From the NCBI GenBank assembly GCA_022340805.1, contig JAJDNF010000072.1, positions 1 to 64,000 on the forward strand: 64,000 bases of DNA, written 5' to 3'. The notes below the pieces were generated by a model. The model worked only from the letters and a program-made list of their open reading frames with translations. It did not search any database and was not told where the DNA came from. A program made the translations under genes and the position numbers. Below are positions 32,501 through 40,985 of the stretch, one piece after another. Positions within the stretch are counted from its first letter, which is position 1. Each line of letters starts with the position of its first letter. The DNA is from Chromatiaceae bacterium. Its GTDB lineage: Bacteria > Pseudomonadota > Gammaproteobacteria > Chromatiales > Chromatiaceae.

Positions 32501-32676
32501 ACGACGTTGGCCGCAGCGCCGCGATACAGGGTCTCTATCGAAACCACCGGCGGATCGATATCCGGATACTCGCGCAACGGCAGGCGGTCGAACGCGACCA
32601 GGCCGAAGGCGACCAGCAGCAGCGACAGGACCGAGGCGAAGACCGGCCGGGTGACTGACAGGTCGGACAGGATCAT
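29572..32676 (-). CDS. RND efflux transporter permease (AcrB/MexB-like)
   Basis: A 1034-residue inner-membrane proton-driven exporter of the HAE-1-type RND family. The start MILSDLSVTRPVFASVLSLLLVAF is typical of this group. The proton-relay Asp pair is visible in TM4 (GLVVDDAIVVLENIHRR), and the duplicated 12-helix architecture with two large periplasmic loops is evident, as in QSIAFVLALGALIVFLVLAA and GLAAKNGILIVEFANQ (conserved Lys). It overlaps the adaptor gene by four bases (ATGA). No outer-membrane TolC-type gene is adjacent. Substrates are unknown. Confidence 0.93.
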   Translation of the reverse strand: MILSDLSVTRPVFASVLSLLLVAFGLVAFDRLPLREYPDIDPPVVSIETLYRGAAANVVESRITQVIEDRISGIEGIRYIESTSEDGRSGITVEFNVDRDIDGAANDIRDRVSTVLDELPDEAEPPEIQKVDSNEDVIMWLNLVSDRMSVPELSDYARRYLVDRFSVLDGVARVRVGGGQTFAMRIWLDRKELAARELSVSDVENALRAENLELPAGSIDSVDRQFTVRVARHFHSAEDFAQLVLARGADGYLVRLGDVARVAKGAEETRTFFRGNGVPMVGIGIIKQSTANTIMVADAAKAEMDRVNASLPQGMEIKQSYDTSVFVKGAIAEVYKTLGIAIMLVVFVIFIFLGSARATLVPAVTVPVSLIATFLVLWMLGFSINILTLLALVLAIGLVVDDAIVVLENIHRRMEQYGETRLVATFRGTRQVAFAVIATTVVLVAVFVPIAFLQGDVGRLFGEFALTMAAAVGFSSFVALSLSPMLASQILPQEHGKARLSHAVDLGFNRIRDGYLWMLRGALRHKWLIGLIFVGILAGSYWLLQNIPSEYAPKEDRGAFFVLVNGPEGATYDYMKGYMDEIERRLMPLVEKGEITRLLVRAPRTFSNFSIFNSGIVINVLDDWDKRRPAWEIMDDISKRLADLPGVRAFPVMRQGFGKRIQKPVQFVIGGGTYAELTQWRDLLVDKIEASNPGLEGLDWDYKETKPQLQVKIDYDRAADLGVTVGDIGRTLETMLGSRRVTTFIEEGEEYDVIVEGERDDQQTPSDLSNLYVRSQRSGQLIPLANLVTLEEVADSVKLNRYNRVRAITIEANLADGLALGDALDYLDGLVEENLPGKVIVDYKGQSQDFKATGQSIAFVLALGALIVFLVLAAQFESWVHPLVIMLTVPLAMAGALLGLYLSGYSLNLYSQIGLIMLVGLAAKNGILIVEFANQLRDAGQDFHAALIEAARVRFRPIVMTGITTAAGSVPLLLSSGAGAETRAVIGTVILYGVLAATLFTLFIVPVAYDLLARRTGSPKQLHKRLEQELADSG

Positions 32677-33782
32677 GGCCTGCTCTCGCCAACGACGGTC
32701 CGCGGTTTCGCCTTGAGCAGTTCGTCGAGCGGCTGTCCACCGGCATCCACCGCCTGCACACTGACCTGCTGGCCTGGACGTACCCGCAGCGTGCCGTGGG
32801 TAATCACCAGCTCGCCCTGCTCGAGGCCGTGCAGTACCTCTACCTCCCCCGCCCGGCGCGAGCCGATCTCGATCTGGCGCTTGACGGCTTTATAGGACCC
32901 CTCAGCCGGTTCCGCGACCAGCACGAACTGGTCGCGCCCCATCGGCATCAGCGCCGCCTCCGGGATCAGCAGGGTCTGGCGTGAGTCCTTGCTCAGGGTC
33001 ACCTGCATCAGGATCCCCGGCTTGAGCAGACGCTCCGGATTTGCAACCATCACCCGCACCAGCAGCGACCGTGTAACCGGATCTACCCGGCTGTCTATGC
33101 TGCGGACCTCGCCGCTAAAGCGGCGATCGCCGAATACACGCGTCGTCGCCGTGACCGGCATGCCCGGTGCCAGGCCGGCCAGGTAGACACTCGGCACGGC
33201 CAGGTCGAGCTTCATGACCGTGTCGTCGTCGAGCGTGGTGATCAGGTCGCCCGGCTCGACCAGCGCGCCGACACTGATATTGCGCAGTCCGACGACACCG
33301 GCAAAAGGCGCCTTGATCAACCGATCCGACAGGCGCGATTCGATAGCCACCAGCCGGGCGCGTGCTGTTTCCAACTCACGCCCGCGTTCGTCGAGCAGCG
33401 ACTTCGCGGCGGTGCCCTGCGTGGCCAGTGACTGGACCCGCCGATACTGGCGCTCGGCCTCGTTGACCAGCGCACGCGCCTCGGTCAACTGCGCGTGCTC
33501 CTCGGCGCTGGTCATCTCGGCCAACACCTGGCCGGCCTCGACCCGGTCGCCGTCCTCGAAATGCAGCATGCTGATCGTCTCGGTGACCGACGCGCTGAGC
33601 GCGACCGACTCGTTGGCACGCAGGGTGCCGAGTGCCTCGATAGGGTCCTCGAAGGGTGCCGATTTGACCGCGGCAACGATCACCGGCGGCGGCGCGGCGG
33701 CCAAGGCCGCGCTCGACAGGAGCCAGACGCACAGCACGCACCAGCGGCTGTTGATATTGAAACCGATCGACCTCTGTCTCAC
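32673..33782 (-). CDS. RND periplasmic adaptor (membrane fusion protein)
   Basis: A 369-residue adaptor starting most plausibly at the GTG at 33782 (VRQRSIGFNINSRW), giving a signal peptide ending ALAAA; a longer frame begins at 33875. The protein has the lipoyl/barrel-sandwich halves (HFEDGDRVEAGQVLAEMTS and LIKAPFAGVVGLRNISVGALVEPGD) flanking an alpha-hairpin, then the beta-barrel and membrane-proximal domains. It couples the RND permease encoded immediately downstream to an outer-membrane channel. Confidence 0.9.
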   Translation of the reverse strand: MRQRSIGFNINSRWCVLCVWLLSSAALAAAPPPVIVAAVKSAPFEDPIEALGTLRANESVALSASVTETISMLHFEDGDRVEAGQVLAEMTSAEEHAQLTEARALVNEAERQYRRVQSLATQGTAAKSLLDERGRELETARARLVAIESRLSDRLIKAPFAGVVGLRNISVGALVEPGDLITTLDDDTVMKLDLAVPSVYLAGLAPGMPVTATTRVFGDRRFSGEVRSIDSRVDPVTRSLLVRVMVANPERLLKPGILMQVTLSKDSRQTLLIPEAALMPMGRDQFVLVAEPAEGSYKAVKRQIEIGSRRAGEVEVLHGLEQGELVITHGTLRVRPGQQVSVQAVDAGGQPLDELLKAKPRTVVGESRP

Positions 33783-34051
33783 GCTTGCCCCACCTCGCCC
33801 GAACCGATATGTCGTGATCGCGCACCGTAGCACGCCCGGCAAGCGACACGTCGATTCCACACGCCGCGCGGGCACTTGTTAACCGGGCAAATGCCGGGGA
33901 AAAGAAACAGGGCCGACGCGCGCCCACGTCGGCCCCACCAAGCGAAGCACCGGGATGTCCAGGATCGCCTTATTCACAGCCTCCCAAGGAGATCGCCGGG
34001 CAGGCGCAAGCGCGGGGCCACGCCACCGCGCCCTGCGACGACTGGAAGGGA

Positions 34052-34474
34052 TTACTCGACCGTGATCGTGATCTTGTCGGACATCACCGGCGGCTCGTGC
34101 GGGACGTGATTCTGGTCCCCCATGATCAGCTGCAGCGTGTGCTGGCCCGGCGCGAGCTGGACCGTGGTCTCGGTCTGCCCACCACCGAAGTGCTTGTGGT
34201 GATCGTCGGCTGGCAGCGGCATACCGGCCGGCGGTACGCCGTCCAGGTCGATCAGCAGATGATGATGACCGGTGTTGGGTTTGTCGACACCGGCGGGCGC
34301 GACGCCCATCCCGGACAGCCCGAACTTCACCGTGACCGGACTGCTGACCACCGCACCGTCGGCGGGCGAGATGATGTACACGCGGGCGCCGGCAGGTGCC
34401 GGGGTTGCCGCGTTGACTGCCGCCGTGAGGAAAACACCGAACATGGCCGTAGATAGGACTGCTTTGAATGACAC
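34052..34474 (-). CDS. periplasmic DUF4399-type protein
   Basis: A 140-residue exported protein with signal peptide MSFKAVLSTAMFGVFLTAAVNA. The mature part reads VYIISPADGAVVSSPVTVKFGLSGMGV, then a His-rich GHHHLLIDLD and DDHHKHFGGGQTE, and a closing VMSDKITITVE, which is the layout of DUF4399 proteins, small beta-sandwich periplasmic proteins of unknown function. The clustered His suggest possible metal binding (inference). It stands alone downstream of an AT-rich gap. Confidence 0.8.
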   Translation of the reverse strand: MSFKAVLSTAMFGVFLTAAVNAATPAPAGARVYIISPADGAVVSSPVTVKFGLSGMGVAPAGVDKPNTGHHHLLIDLDGVPPAGMPLPADDHHKHFGGGQTETTVQLAPGQHTLQLIMGDQNHVPHEPPVMSDKITITVE

Positions 34475-34892
34475 GCTTCACCCCCGTTGTTGACCGAGTC
34501 GCCGCAGCGCGTCTGGCTGCCGCATACCCGAGTTGAGAATCCGCACCCGCCTGCCACACGAAACCCCGGGATAGCCCTGCAGCCGATCAAGCTCGCAGGT
34601 GCGGTACCCAGGTAAGCCGTGGCTACCCACCGTGCTCCTCCGGCAGTGTAGATAACGTGGCGATGGCCATTGTCTGCAGTAAACAGGGTCATTAATCAGA
34701 TAACACATTAATATACGTCTACATATTATTGATTTATCGATTTTTTTCTGCACGACAATCCATTCCACCTGGCCCCAATTACCCTACTTTGCACATCCCT
34801 GGCGCTCGCGGATTTCGGTGCTACGCTTGCCTGATATCAAGAACGAGGCGCGAGCGGCGGTAATCGACAAGCGCCCATTTTGCGGAGTGAAG
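34475..34892. other. AT-rich intergenic region
   Basis: This 418-base gap holds the divergent upstream regions of the DUF4399 gene (minus) and a 65-residue membrane protein (plus). Bases about 34690-34750 are strikingly AT-rich against the GC-rich background and include two ACACATTAAT/CATTAAT-like repeats and a T7 run. I see no tRNA or coding signal. It is probably regulatory. Confidence 0.5.
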
Positions 34893-35090
34893 ATGAAGGA
34901 CACAGGCAAACATGCGGAGTCGGCGGAGCTGCTCGAACGCATCAGTGCCATGTCGCGCGGCAGAAAGATCGTACTGGTGGTCTTTCTCATCTGGGCGGTC
35001 CAGGCCATTCCGAAGTGGACCGCCGCGATCATGGCCGATGGCGAGACCTCGGCCGCCATCATGACCCTGTTCATCACACCGCGCGCCTAG
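34893..35090 (+). CDS. small single-pass membrane protein
   Basis: A 65-residue protein starting at MKDTGKHAESAEL (34893), preceded by a GGAGTGAAG ribosome-binding site. It has one hydrophobic helix (KIVLVVFLIWAVQAI) flanked by basic residues (SRGRK) and an amphipathic C terminus ending FITPRA. The compact layout and good RBS support a real gene. I recognise no named family and no function. Confidence 0.6.
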   Translation: MKDTGKHAESAELLERISAMSRGRKIVLVVFLIWAVQAIPKWTAAIMADGETSAAIMTLFITPRA

Positions 35091-35278
35091 CCTAGCCGTC
35101 AAACCAGCCTGCGGCACCGGGCGTGTGCGATTACCAGCGCTGCCTTGCCAGCGACTCGGCCACGACCCCGGACTGTGCAGTGCGGGATCGTAGTCGTGCC
35201 GCGCGGCCCTCTCCGACCGGAGCCTCAGCTCGATTACCCCCGACCGCACCAGACGGCGGCGCGACACCGCCGACCGCG

Positions 35279-38134
35279 TCAGACGAGATGGTGCTCGTCG
35301 GTGTCCTCCAGACGTTCACCCGGATCCTCGACCCGGGCGCTGGACAACGCGGTATCGATCAACGCGTTCTGCTGTGCACGATGCAGGTCTGCATGTCCGC
35401 AGGCGGGCGATGCGGAGGGCGCACGGCCGGCATAGCCGAGTGTCTGCCCGGCCCCCGTCAGCACCCGCAGGTGGTGCTGGATCTGGTACCAGGCACCCTG
35501 GTTACGCGGCTCTTCCTGGCACCAGACGATCTCGTTGGCGGCGGTATAGGCCGCCAGGTGTTCGCCCAGACGACGTCTCGGGAAGGGATAGAGTTGTTCG
35601 ACGCGCAGCACGGCGATATCCGTGATGGCGCGCCTGCGGCGTTCCGCCAGCAGGTCGAAGTACACCTTGCCGCTGCACAGCACGATGCGCCGCACCTGCG
35701 CGGCGTCCAATTCGTCGACCTCCGGCTGCACCGGCGCCAGCGCCCCGCCGACAAACGCATCGAGCGACGACTTGGACAACGGGTGACGCAGCAGGCTCTT
35801 CGGCGTCATCACGATCAACGGGCGTCGGAAACGCCGCTTGATCTGGTCGCGCAGCAGGTGGAAGAACTGCGCCGGCGTCGACGGCACCCAGACGCGCATA
35901 TTGAGCTCGGCGCACAGCTGCAGGTAACGCTCGAGCCGCGCCGAGGAGTGTTCCGGCCCCTGCCCCTCGAAGCCATGCGGCAGGAACAAGGTCAGCTGGC
36001 ACAGCCTGCCCCACTTCAGATAACCGCTGGCGATGAACTGATCGATCACCATCTGGGCGCCGTTGGCGAAGTCGCCAAACTGCGCCTCCCAGATCACCAG
36101 CGTATTCGGCATCGAGGTCGCATAGCCGTATTCGAAGCCGAGCACGGCAAGCTCCGACAACAGCGAGTTGACCACCTCGAAACGCGGCTGGTCGTCAGAC
36201 AGGTGCTGCAGCGGGATGTAGCTCTCGTAGCTGCTCTGGTCGTGAAACGCGGCATGCCGGTGCGCAAAGGTGCCGCGTATCGAATCCTGGCCCGACAACC
36301 TGACCGCATAGCCTTCGTCCAGCAGTGTCGCGTAGGCCAGCGTCTCCGCCATGCCCCAATCCAGCGGCACCTCGCCGGCCAGCATCCGTCGGCGCTCGTC
36401 GACGACCCGGGCGACGCCGCGCTGCAGATCGAAGCCTTCCGGCAACTGCACGGCCCTGTCGCCGAGCCGGCGTAATCGCTCCAGCGGGACACGGGTGTCC
36501 ACCACCTCACCGGGCCTGGCGTTGAGAAACTGCTCCCAGTGGGCCTCGTAGCCGGTGCGCGAGCCGTGCAGGAATTCGCGCACCACCACCTTGCCCTGTT
36601 CCAGCGAGGCCAGATAGGCCTGGCGCATTGCCTCCGGCTGGTCCGGCGCCAGCAGCCCCTCGCCGACCAGGCGGTTCGCGTATTGGGTGCGCGTGGTCTG
36701 CATGCTGCGGATACGCTGATACATCTCCGGCTGCGTCATCATCGGCTCGTCGGCCTCGTTGTGCCCCTGGCGTCGATAACAGACCAGGTCGATGACGACG
36801 TCGTTGTGGAAGGTCATGCGGTAGTCGAGCGCCAGACGGGTAACGAACAGTACCGCGTCCGGGTCATCGCCGTTGACGTGGAAGATCGGCGCCTGGATCA
36901 GCTTGGCGACCTCGGTGCAGTACAGCGTCGAGCGCGCCTCCTGCGGCCGGCTGGTGGTGAAGCCGATCTGGTTGTTGACCACGACATGGATGGTGCCACC
37001 CGTGCCATAGGCTGGCGTCTTGGAGAGGTTCAGCGTCTCGGTCACCACTCCCTGCCCGATAAAGGCCGCATCACCGTGCACGATCACCGGCAGAACCAGG
37101 TCGGTGGCATCTTCCGGATGCCGGTCCTGGCGCGCCCGGCATCCGCCCTGCACCACCGGTGCAATGATCTCCAGGTGCGAGGGGTTGAACGCCAGCGACA
37201 GGTGCACCGGTCCACCCGAGGTCTGGATGTTCGAATAGAAGCCCTGGTGATATTTCACGTCCCCGGACATGCTGCGCAGGTCCGGCTCGTTTCTGCCTTC
37301 GAACTCGGAAAACAGTTCGCTCGGCGCCTTGCCGAGCAGGTTGACCAGCACATTGAGGCGCCCGCGGTGCGCCATACCGACCACGATATCGGTGATCCCG
37401 CGCTTGCCGCCGCCCTGCACGATCTCGTCCAATAGCGGGATCAGCGAATCCGCGCCTTCCAGCGAGAAGCGCTTCTGCCCGACATAGCGGCGGTGCAGGT
37501 ACTGTTCGAAACCCTCTGCGGCACTCAGGTCGCGCAGCGTATCGATGCGGATCGCCGCCGAATGCTGCTCGGCCCAGCGCCCGTGGGTCGACTCCAGGTG
37601 CTGCTCAATCCAGCGCCGCTCATCGGACGCCGAGACATGCATGTGTTCGCAGGCCACCGTTCCGCAGTACACGCGTTCGAGAATATCGATGACCTCGTGC
37701 AGTGGGCGTGCCCGCTCGGCATCCACGGACACGACGTTGACCGGCTGCCGCAGCGCGGCATCGTCGAGTCCGTAGTACATCGGGTCGAGCTCTTTGGGGC
37801 GTCGCCTTTCCATCAATTCGAGCGGATCGATGTCGGCATACAGGTGACCGAGCATCCGATAGGCCAGGATCAGGCGTTCGATCCCCGACATCGGCTCGCT
37901 CGGAACCCCGCGGATATTGAACACACCTCCGGGTTCCTGAACCGGCAGAGAACTCTCGGCACCGTGTTCGAAACCGAAGAAAAAGCTACGCCACTCGGGC
38001 GCCACGCTGTCCGGTGACTCCTGAAACGCCTCGTACAACTGGTCGATATATTCGGCGTTGGCGCCGCTGAATCCGGAAGAGCGCCGCTGGCTGCGCAGCG
38101 ATTTGTTGATCTTGTTATCCGGTGATCTAGGCAT
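35279..38134 (-). CDS. sucA: 2-oxoglutarate dehydrogenase E1 component
   Basis: SucA is the thiamine-diphosphate-dependent decarboxylase of the 2-oxoglutarate dehydrogenase complex. The start at MPRSPDNKINK (38134) gives 951 residues, normal for the family. Visible blocks include GFSGANAEYIDQLYE, GMAHRGRLNVLVNLLGK, HGDAAFIGQGVVTETLNLS, NNQIGFTTS, RRQGHNEADEP, and the C-terminal transketolase-like QFGDFANGAQMVIDQFI and LLPHGFEGQGPEHSSARLER. No sucB or lpd gene is adjacent: the gene downstream is in the opposite direction. The partners must be elsewhere, or the complex is incomplete. Confidence 0.95.
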   Translation of the reverse strand: MPRSPDNKINKSLRSQRRSSGFSGANAEYIDQLYEAFQESPDSVAPEWRSFFFGFEHGAESSLPVQEPGGVFNIRGVPSEPMSGIERLILAYRMLGHLYADIDPLELMERRRPKELDPMYYGLDDAALRQPVNVVSVDAERARPLHEVIDILERVYCGTVACEHMHVSASDERRWIEQHLESTHGRWAEQHSAAIRIDTLRDLSAAEGFEQYLHRRYVGQKRFSLEGADSLIPLLDEIVQGGGKRGITDIVVGMAHRGRLNVLVNLLGKAPSELFSEFEGRNEPDLRSMSGDVKYHQGFYSNIQTSGGPVHLSLAFNPSHLEIIAPVVQGGCRARQDRHPEDATDLVLPVIVHGDAAFIGQGVVTETLNLSKTPAYGTGGTIHVVVNNQIGFTTSRPQEARSTLYCTEVAKLIQAPIFHVNGDDPDAVLFVTRLALDYRMTFHNDVVIDLVCYRRQGHNEADEPMMTQPEMYQRIRSMQTTRTQYANRLVGEGLLAPDQPEAMRQAYLASLEQGKVVVREFLHGSRTGYEAHWEQFLNARPGEVVDTRVPLERLRRLGDRAVQLPEGFDLQRGVARVVDERRRMLAGEVPLDWGMAETLAYATLLDEGYAVRLSGQDSIRGTFAHRHAAFHDQSSYESYIPLQHLSDDQPRFEVVNSLLSELAVLGFEYGYATSMPNTLVIWEAQFGDFANGAQMVIDQFIASGYLKWGRLCQLTLFLPHGFEGQGPEHSSARLERYLQLCAELNMRVWVPSTPAQFFHLLRDQIKRRFRRPLIVMTPKSLLRHPLSKSSLDAFVGGALAPVQPEVDELDAAQVRRIVLCSGKVYFDLLAERRRRAITDIAVLRVEQLYPFPRRRLGEHLAAYTAANEIVWCQEEPRNQGAWYQIQHHLRVLTGAGQTLGYAGRAPSASPACGHADLHRAQQNALIDTALSSARVEDPGERLEDTDEHHLV

Positions 38135-38542
38135 GCAGAACCCTATCCTTGTCAACACATCTGGCAAAGCGAACGGGGATCTGGCCTGAGCGCGAGCCGG
38201 TAGGGGGGATGCGCCATCGAGCGCCTCAGATCAGTCCCCATGCACGGCGGCCAAACGGCCGGCTGCATGCGCATCCTGTGATGCGCGCCGGTGCATTGTG
38301 AAGCAAACCCCGGCGACGAAAAAGGGGCATCCTGATGACGGTCAGCGAGTCGGGTCAGAGGCAGTCATCGCACGTGCCTGATCAAAACCATCTCGGCACC
38401 GCCGGGGATTGTCTCGTGACAGAGGGCTCGACCATCTTCCACACTTCGGCCCACTCTCGACCGCGCCACGCTGCGGACAGGCACATGGACATGCAACGCA
38501 TGGCGCATGCCCCGCGCTGCGATCATGGCATGCGCGACCCGC
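38135..38542. other. intergenic region upstream of sucA
   Basis: About 408 bases separate the sucA start from the stop of the small membrane-protein gene at 38543, both on the minus strand. A ribosome-binding AAGGA precedes sucA. Short open frames on both strands here have atypical composition (His/Arg-rich) and no recognisable motif. Nothing else was identified. Confidence 0.5.
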
Positions 38543-38953
38543 TCACGAGGCCGCACAGCGAATGTCACGCAACTGCCGCGGCACCGGCAGCCCAACGACG
38601 TCTATGCCGCGCACCAGAGTATTGACCAACACCGCTACGAACGGGCAACCGGCCGATAGACAACGCCGCAGCAATGCCAGCAACAGCGAATTCCCGGCCA
38701 TCGTGAGGTCCAACGCCATGAACCCCAATGATCCGACCAGCAGGCCGGGCACCGGGTCGGCGAGCAGGCTGCCCACCAGAACGCCGTACAGCAGCGGCAC
38801 CATCCTGATGATGAAACGACCGCTGGCCTCGCTGGTGTCGCGTGACATCTCGTGGGTGTAATGCACGTGCTGTTCTTCGTGCACTCTGCGCGCTACGGCC
38901 CGCCGGTCGCTTACCGCCGGGTCGTCTTGATCGCGTCTGTGATCGGCATGCAT
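38543..38953 (-). CDS. unrecognised small membrane protein, paralog B
   Basis: A 136-residue protein of no family I recognise. The N-terminal third is hydrophilic and His-rich (VHEEQHVHYTHEMSRD), followed by EASGRFIIRMVPLLYGVL, a Gly-rich membrane segment (PGLLVGSLGFMALDL), and a second hydrophobic segment with CPFVAVLVNTL. It aligns with the product of 40569-40985 over about 111 residues with roughly half the positions identical by eye. It lies on the same strand as lrgA-lrgB, on the opposite side from its paralog. Real coding is supported by the conservation between the two copies. Confidence 0.75.
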   Translation of the reverse strand: MHADHRRDQDDPAVSDRRAVARRVHEEQHVHYTHEMSRDTSEASGRFIIRMVPLLYGVLVGSLLADPVPGLLVGSLGFMALDLTMAGNSLLLALLRRCLSAGCPFVAVLVNTLVRGIDVVGLPVPRQLRDIRCAAS

Positions 38954-39299
38954 GGCGTCACCGTTGTTGGAAATTACTGAAGACGGTTGTCAACGTGAGG
39001 TACCCGGGGCGCACCGGCAGATTCCCCCTGGACACCTGTCATTTTGCCGTGCACAAACCACGCCGGTTTTGGCGATCACCACGCAACGCTATGAAATGAT
39101 TGCGAAAGCGACACCGAAAAGCGGACCCCTGCCGATCCTGCGTGCCAGACCTTCGCACCATGTCTGATCAGGCGTGCTCACCCTGGGCCCAATCGGGGTG
39201 CGTGCGATTGCGCGGGATGCGCGGCCACCCTTCACCGCAGCGACACGGCGATGCCGCCAACACCTGTCCGGCAGCATCGAGAACGAGTACGCGCGGTGT
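38954..39299. other. intergenic region between lrgB and paralog B
   Basis: This 346-base stretch has no supported gene; small frames on both strands lack recognisable features. It probably carries the promoter of the 38543-38953 gene. A TTGACA on the minus strand near 38990 has no convincing partner -10 box. Confidence 0.45.
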
Positions 39300-40031
39300 C
39301 TAACTCAGCAGGCCGAACCACTCAAGCAGGCCCGGCAACAGCACGGCGCTGAAGAACGCCGAAAGCGCCATCGCGAGCCCCGAAAATGCACCCATCTCAG
39401 GGCTGATCTGGAACGCGCGTGCAGTACCTATACCGTGCGCCGTGATCCCCATCGCAATCCCCTTCACGCTGTCGTCGTGAATGCGCAGCAGTTTGAACAG
39501 CCCGCCGGCGATCACGGCACCCAGGATGCCGGTGGCGACGACCAGCACCGCGGTCAGCGACGGCAGGCCGCCGATCTTTTCCGAGATACCCATCGCCACC
39601 GGGGCGGTAACCGACTTGGGTGCGAGCGAGATCTGCGTCTGCAGACTCGCCCCCAGCTGCCGCGCGATGATGACCGAACTCAGCGCACCGATACTGATGC
39701 CGGTGAACACCGCCAGCGAGACCGGCAACCACAGCCGCTTCAGTTTCGGCAGCTGGCGATACAGTGGGATCGCCAGGGCCACGGTGGCCGGGCCGAGGAG
39801 GAAATGCACGAACTGGGCACCCTCGAAATAGGCCTGGTAGGAGATATCGGTCAGCAGCAGGAAGCCGATCAACAGGGTCACCGCGGTTACCACCGGGTGC
39901 AGCAGCGGACTGGCGTTCGCATAGATGTACACCCGGTGCGCCAGGCTATAGGCCACCAGGGTCACGGTCAGCCCCAGCAACGGCGACGCGGACAGATACA
40001 CCCATATGGTCGCGAGTCCGGCCTCAGGCAT
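39300..40031 (-). CDS. lrgB: LrgB/YohK-family membrane protein
   Basis: A 243-residue polytopic membrane protein of the LrgB (CidB/YohK) family. The family core SLAPKSVTAPVAMGISEKIGG and the C-terminal GIAMGITAHGIGTARAFQI are clear. LrgA/LrgB pairs modulate murein hydrolase activity and cell lysis in Gram-positives, and related plant and bacterial proteins transport glycolate or pyruvate; which applies here is unknown. It overlaps the lrgA gene by 8 bases. Confidence 0.9.
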   Translation of the reverse strand: MPEAGLATIWVYLSASPLLGLTVTLVAYSLAHRVYIYANASPLLHPVVTAVTLLIGFLLLTDISYQAYFEGAQFVHFLLGPATVALAIPLYRQLPKLKRLWLPVSLAVFTGISIGALSSVIIARQLGASLQTQISLAPKSVTAPVAMGISEKIGGLPSLTAVLVVATGILGAVIAGGLFKLLRIHDDSVKGIAMGITAHGIGTARAFQISPEMGAFSGLAMALSAFFSAVLLPGLLEWFGLLS

Positions 40032-40392
40032 CGCCGCCGCCTCTGTTGGCCACGAGGTGTTTCACACCCAACATCACGCCGGCCGTCGCGGCCATCGTGA
40101 TGACGGTGCTCAGGACCAGCGACACCCCGATCGGCAGCCACTCGCTGGCGATCCTGTGGAAGTGCACGATCATGCCGACACCGGCCGGGACAAACAGTAA
40201 CGACAGATGACTCAGCAGGCCGCTCGATGCCGTATCCATCGATTCCGTCGGCCCACCGCGCAGCAGCAGGGTCAGGAACAGCAACAGCATCCCGAGCACC
40301 GGGCCGGGGACAGACAGCTGCAGAAAATGCACGCTTATCTCGCCGAGCAGTTGGTAGACGAGCAGGATCGCGAGTCCGTTGATGAGTCTCAT
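40024..40392 (-). CDS. lrgA: LrgA/CidA-family membrane protein
   Basis: A 122-residue membrane protein with four hydrophobic helices, starting MRLINGLAILLVYQLLGE, with the family motif VPGPVLGMLLLF and LLFVPAGVGMIVHF. It is the upstream partner of lrgB, overlapping its start, as is usual for CidA/LrgA-CidB/LrgB holin-like pairs. Confidence 0.9.
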   Translation of the reverse strand: MRLINGLAILLVYQLLGEISVHFLQLSVPGPVLGMLLLFLTLLLRGGPTESMDTASSGLLSHLSLLFVPAGVGMIVHFHRIASEWLPIGVSLVLSTVITMAATAGVMLGVKHLVANRGGGDA

Positions 40393-40568
40393 GCCGCTAT
40401 CTCCCGATCAGCGGCGCAGCGACACCGGGCGATATCGTCGTGAGAATGCGATGCACCGGGATCATGATGGACAGCATAGCCGCTATGTCGCGTCACGGCT
40501 GACGCCGCGCGTGCCGCGCGTTCAGGGTAAGGTCGCCGCGGCGCCGGGCGCCGCGGACATGCGGGAAT

Positions 40569-40985
40569 CTATTCCGAGACGCCGCAGCGCATCCCGCGCA
40601 GCGCCGATGGTGCGGTCAGACCAATGGCAGCGATCACCGCCGCCAGGCCGTGCGCCAACACCGCGATCACCGGGCAGGCAACGGTTGCCGGTCTCTGCAA
40701 CAGGGGTCGAAACAACGAACGCTGGCCCATCGCGAGATCGGTGCCGAGCATCACCGCGCCACCGACCGCCAGACCGGCGGCCAGGTCGTGGAACAGCGCA
40801 CCCGCGAGGAAACCGTAGAGCAGCGGCACCGTACGCACGATCGCCCGCCCGGAGGCCTCCTTGTCATCGTCGCTCAGCTCATGTGAATAGTGAGCATGCT
40901 GCTCCTCGTGAGACCTGTCCGACGGCTCCTCGGTCTCATCTATCGGTTGCACAATCAGCTCGTCTGTATCGCGTTCGTAGTTCAT
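40569..40985 (-). CDS. unrecognised small membrane protein, paralog A
   Basis: A 138-residue protein with a hydrophilic acidic N terminus, a His-rich patch SHEEQHAHYSHELSDD, EASGRAIVRTVPLLYGFL, and Gly/Ala-rich hydrophobic segments ending LRGMRCGVSE. It is the paralog of 38543-38953 and is found immediately upstream of lrgA on the same strand (176-base gap). The two share HEEQHxHYxHE, EASGRxIxRxVPLLYG, and a C-terminal CPxxAVL..RC. No known family is recognised. Confidence 0.75.
   Translation of the reverse strand: MNYERDTDELIVQPIDETEEPSDRSHEEQHAHYSHELSDDDKEASGRAIVRTVPLLYGFLAGALFHDLAAGLAVGGAVMLGTDLAMGQRSLFRPLLQRPATVACPVIAVLAHGLAAVIAAIGLTAPSALRGMRCGVSE

Noticed and set aside
38335-38625. Plus-strand 96-codon frame downstream of the sucA 5' end
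   Set aside because: It has low-complexity His/Arg content, no homologue-like motif and overlaps the paralog B gene.
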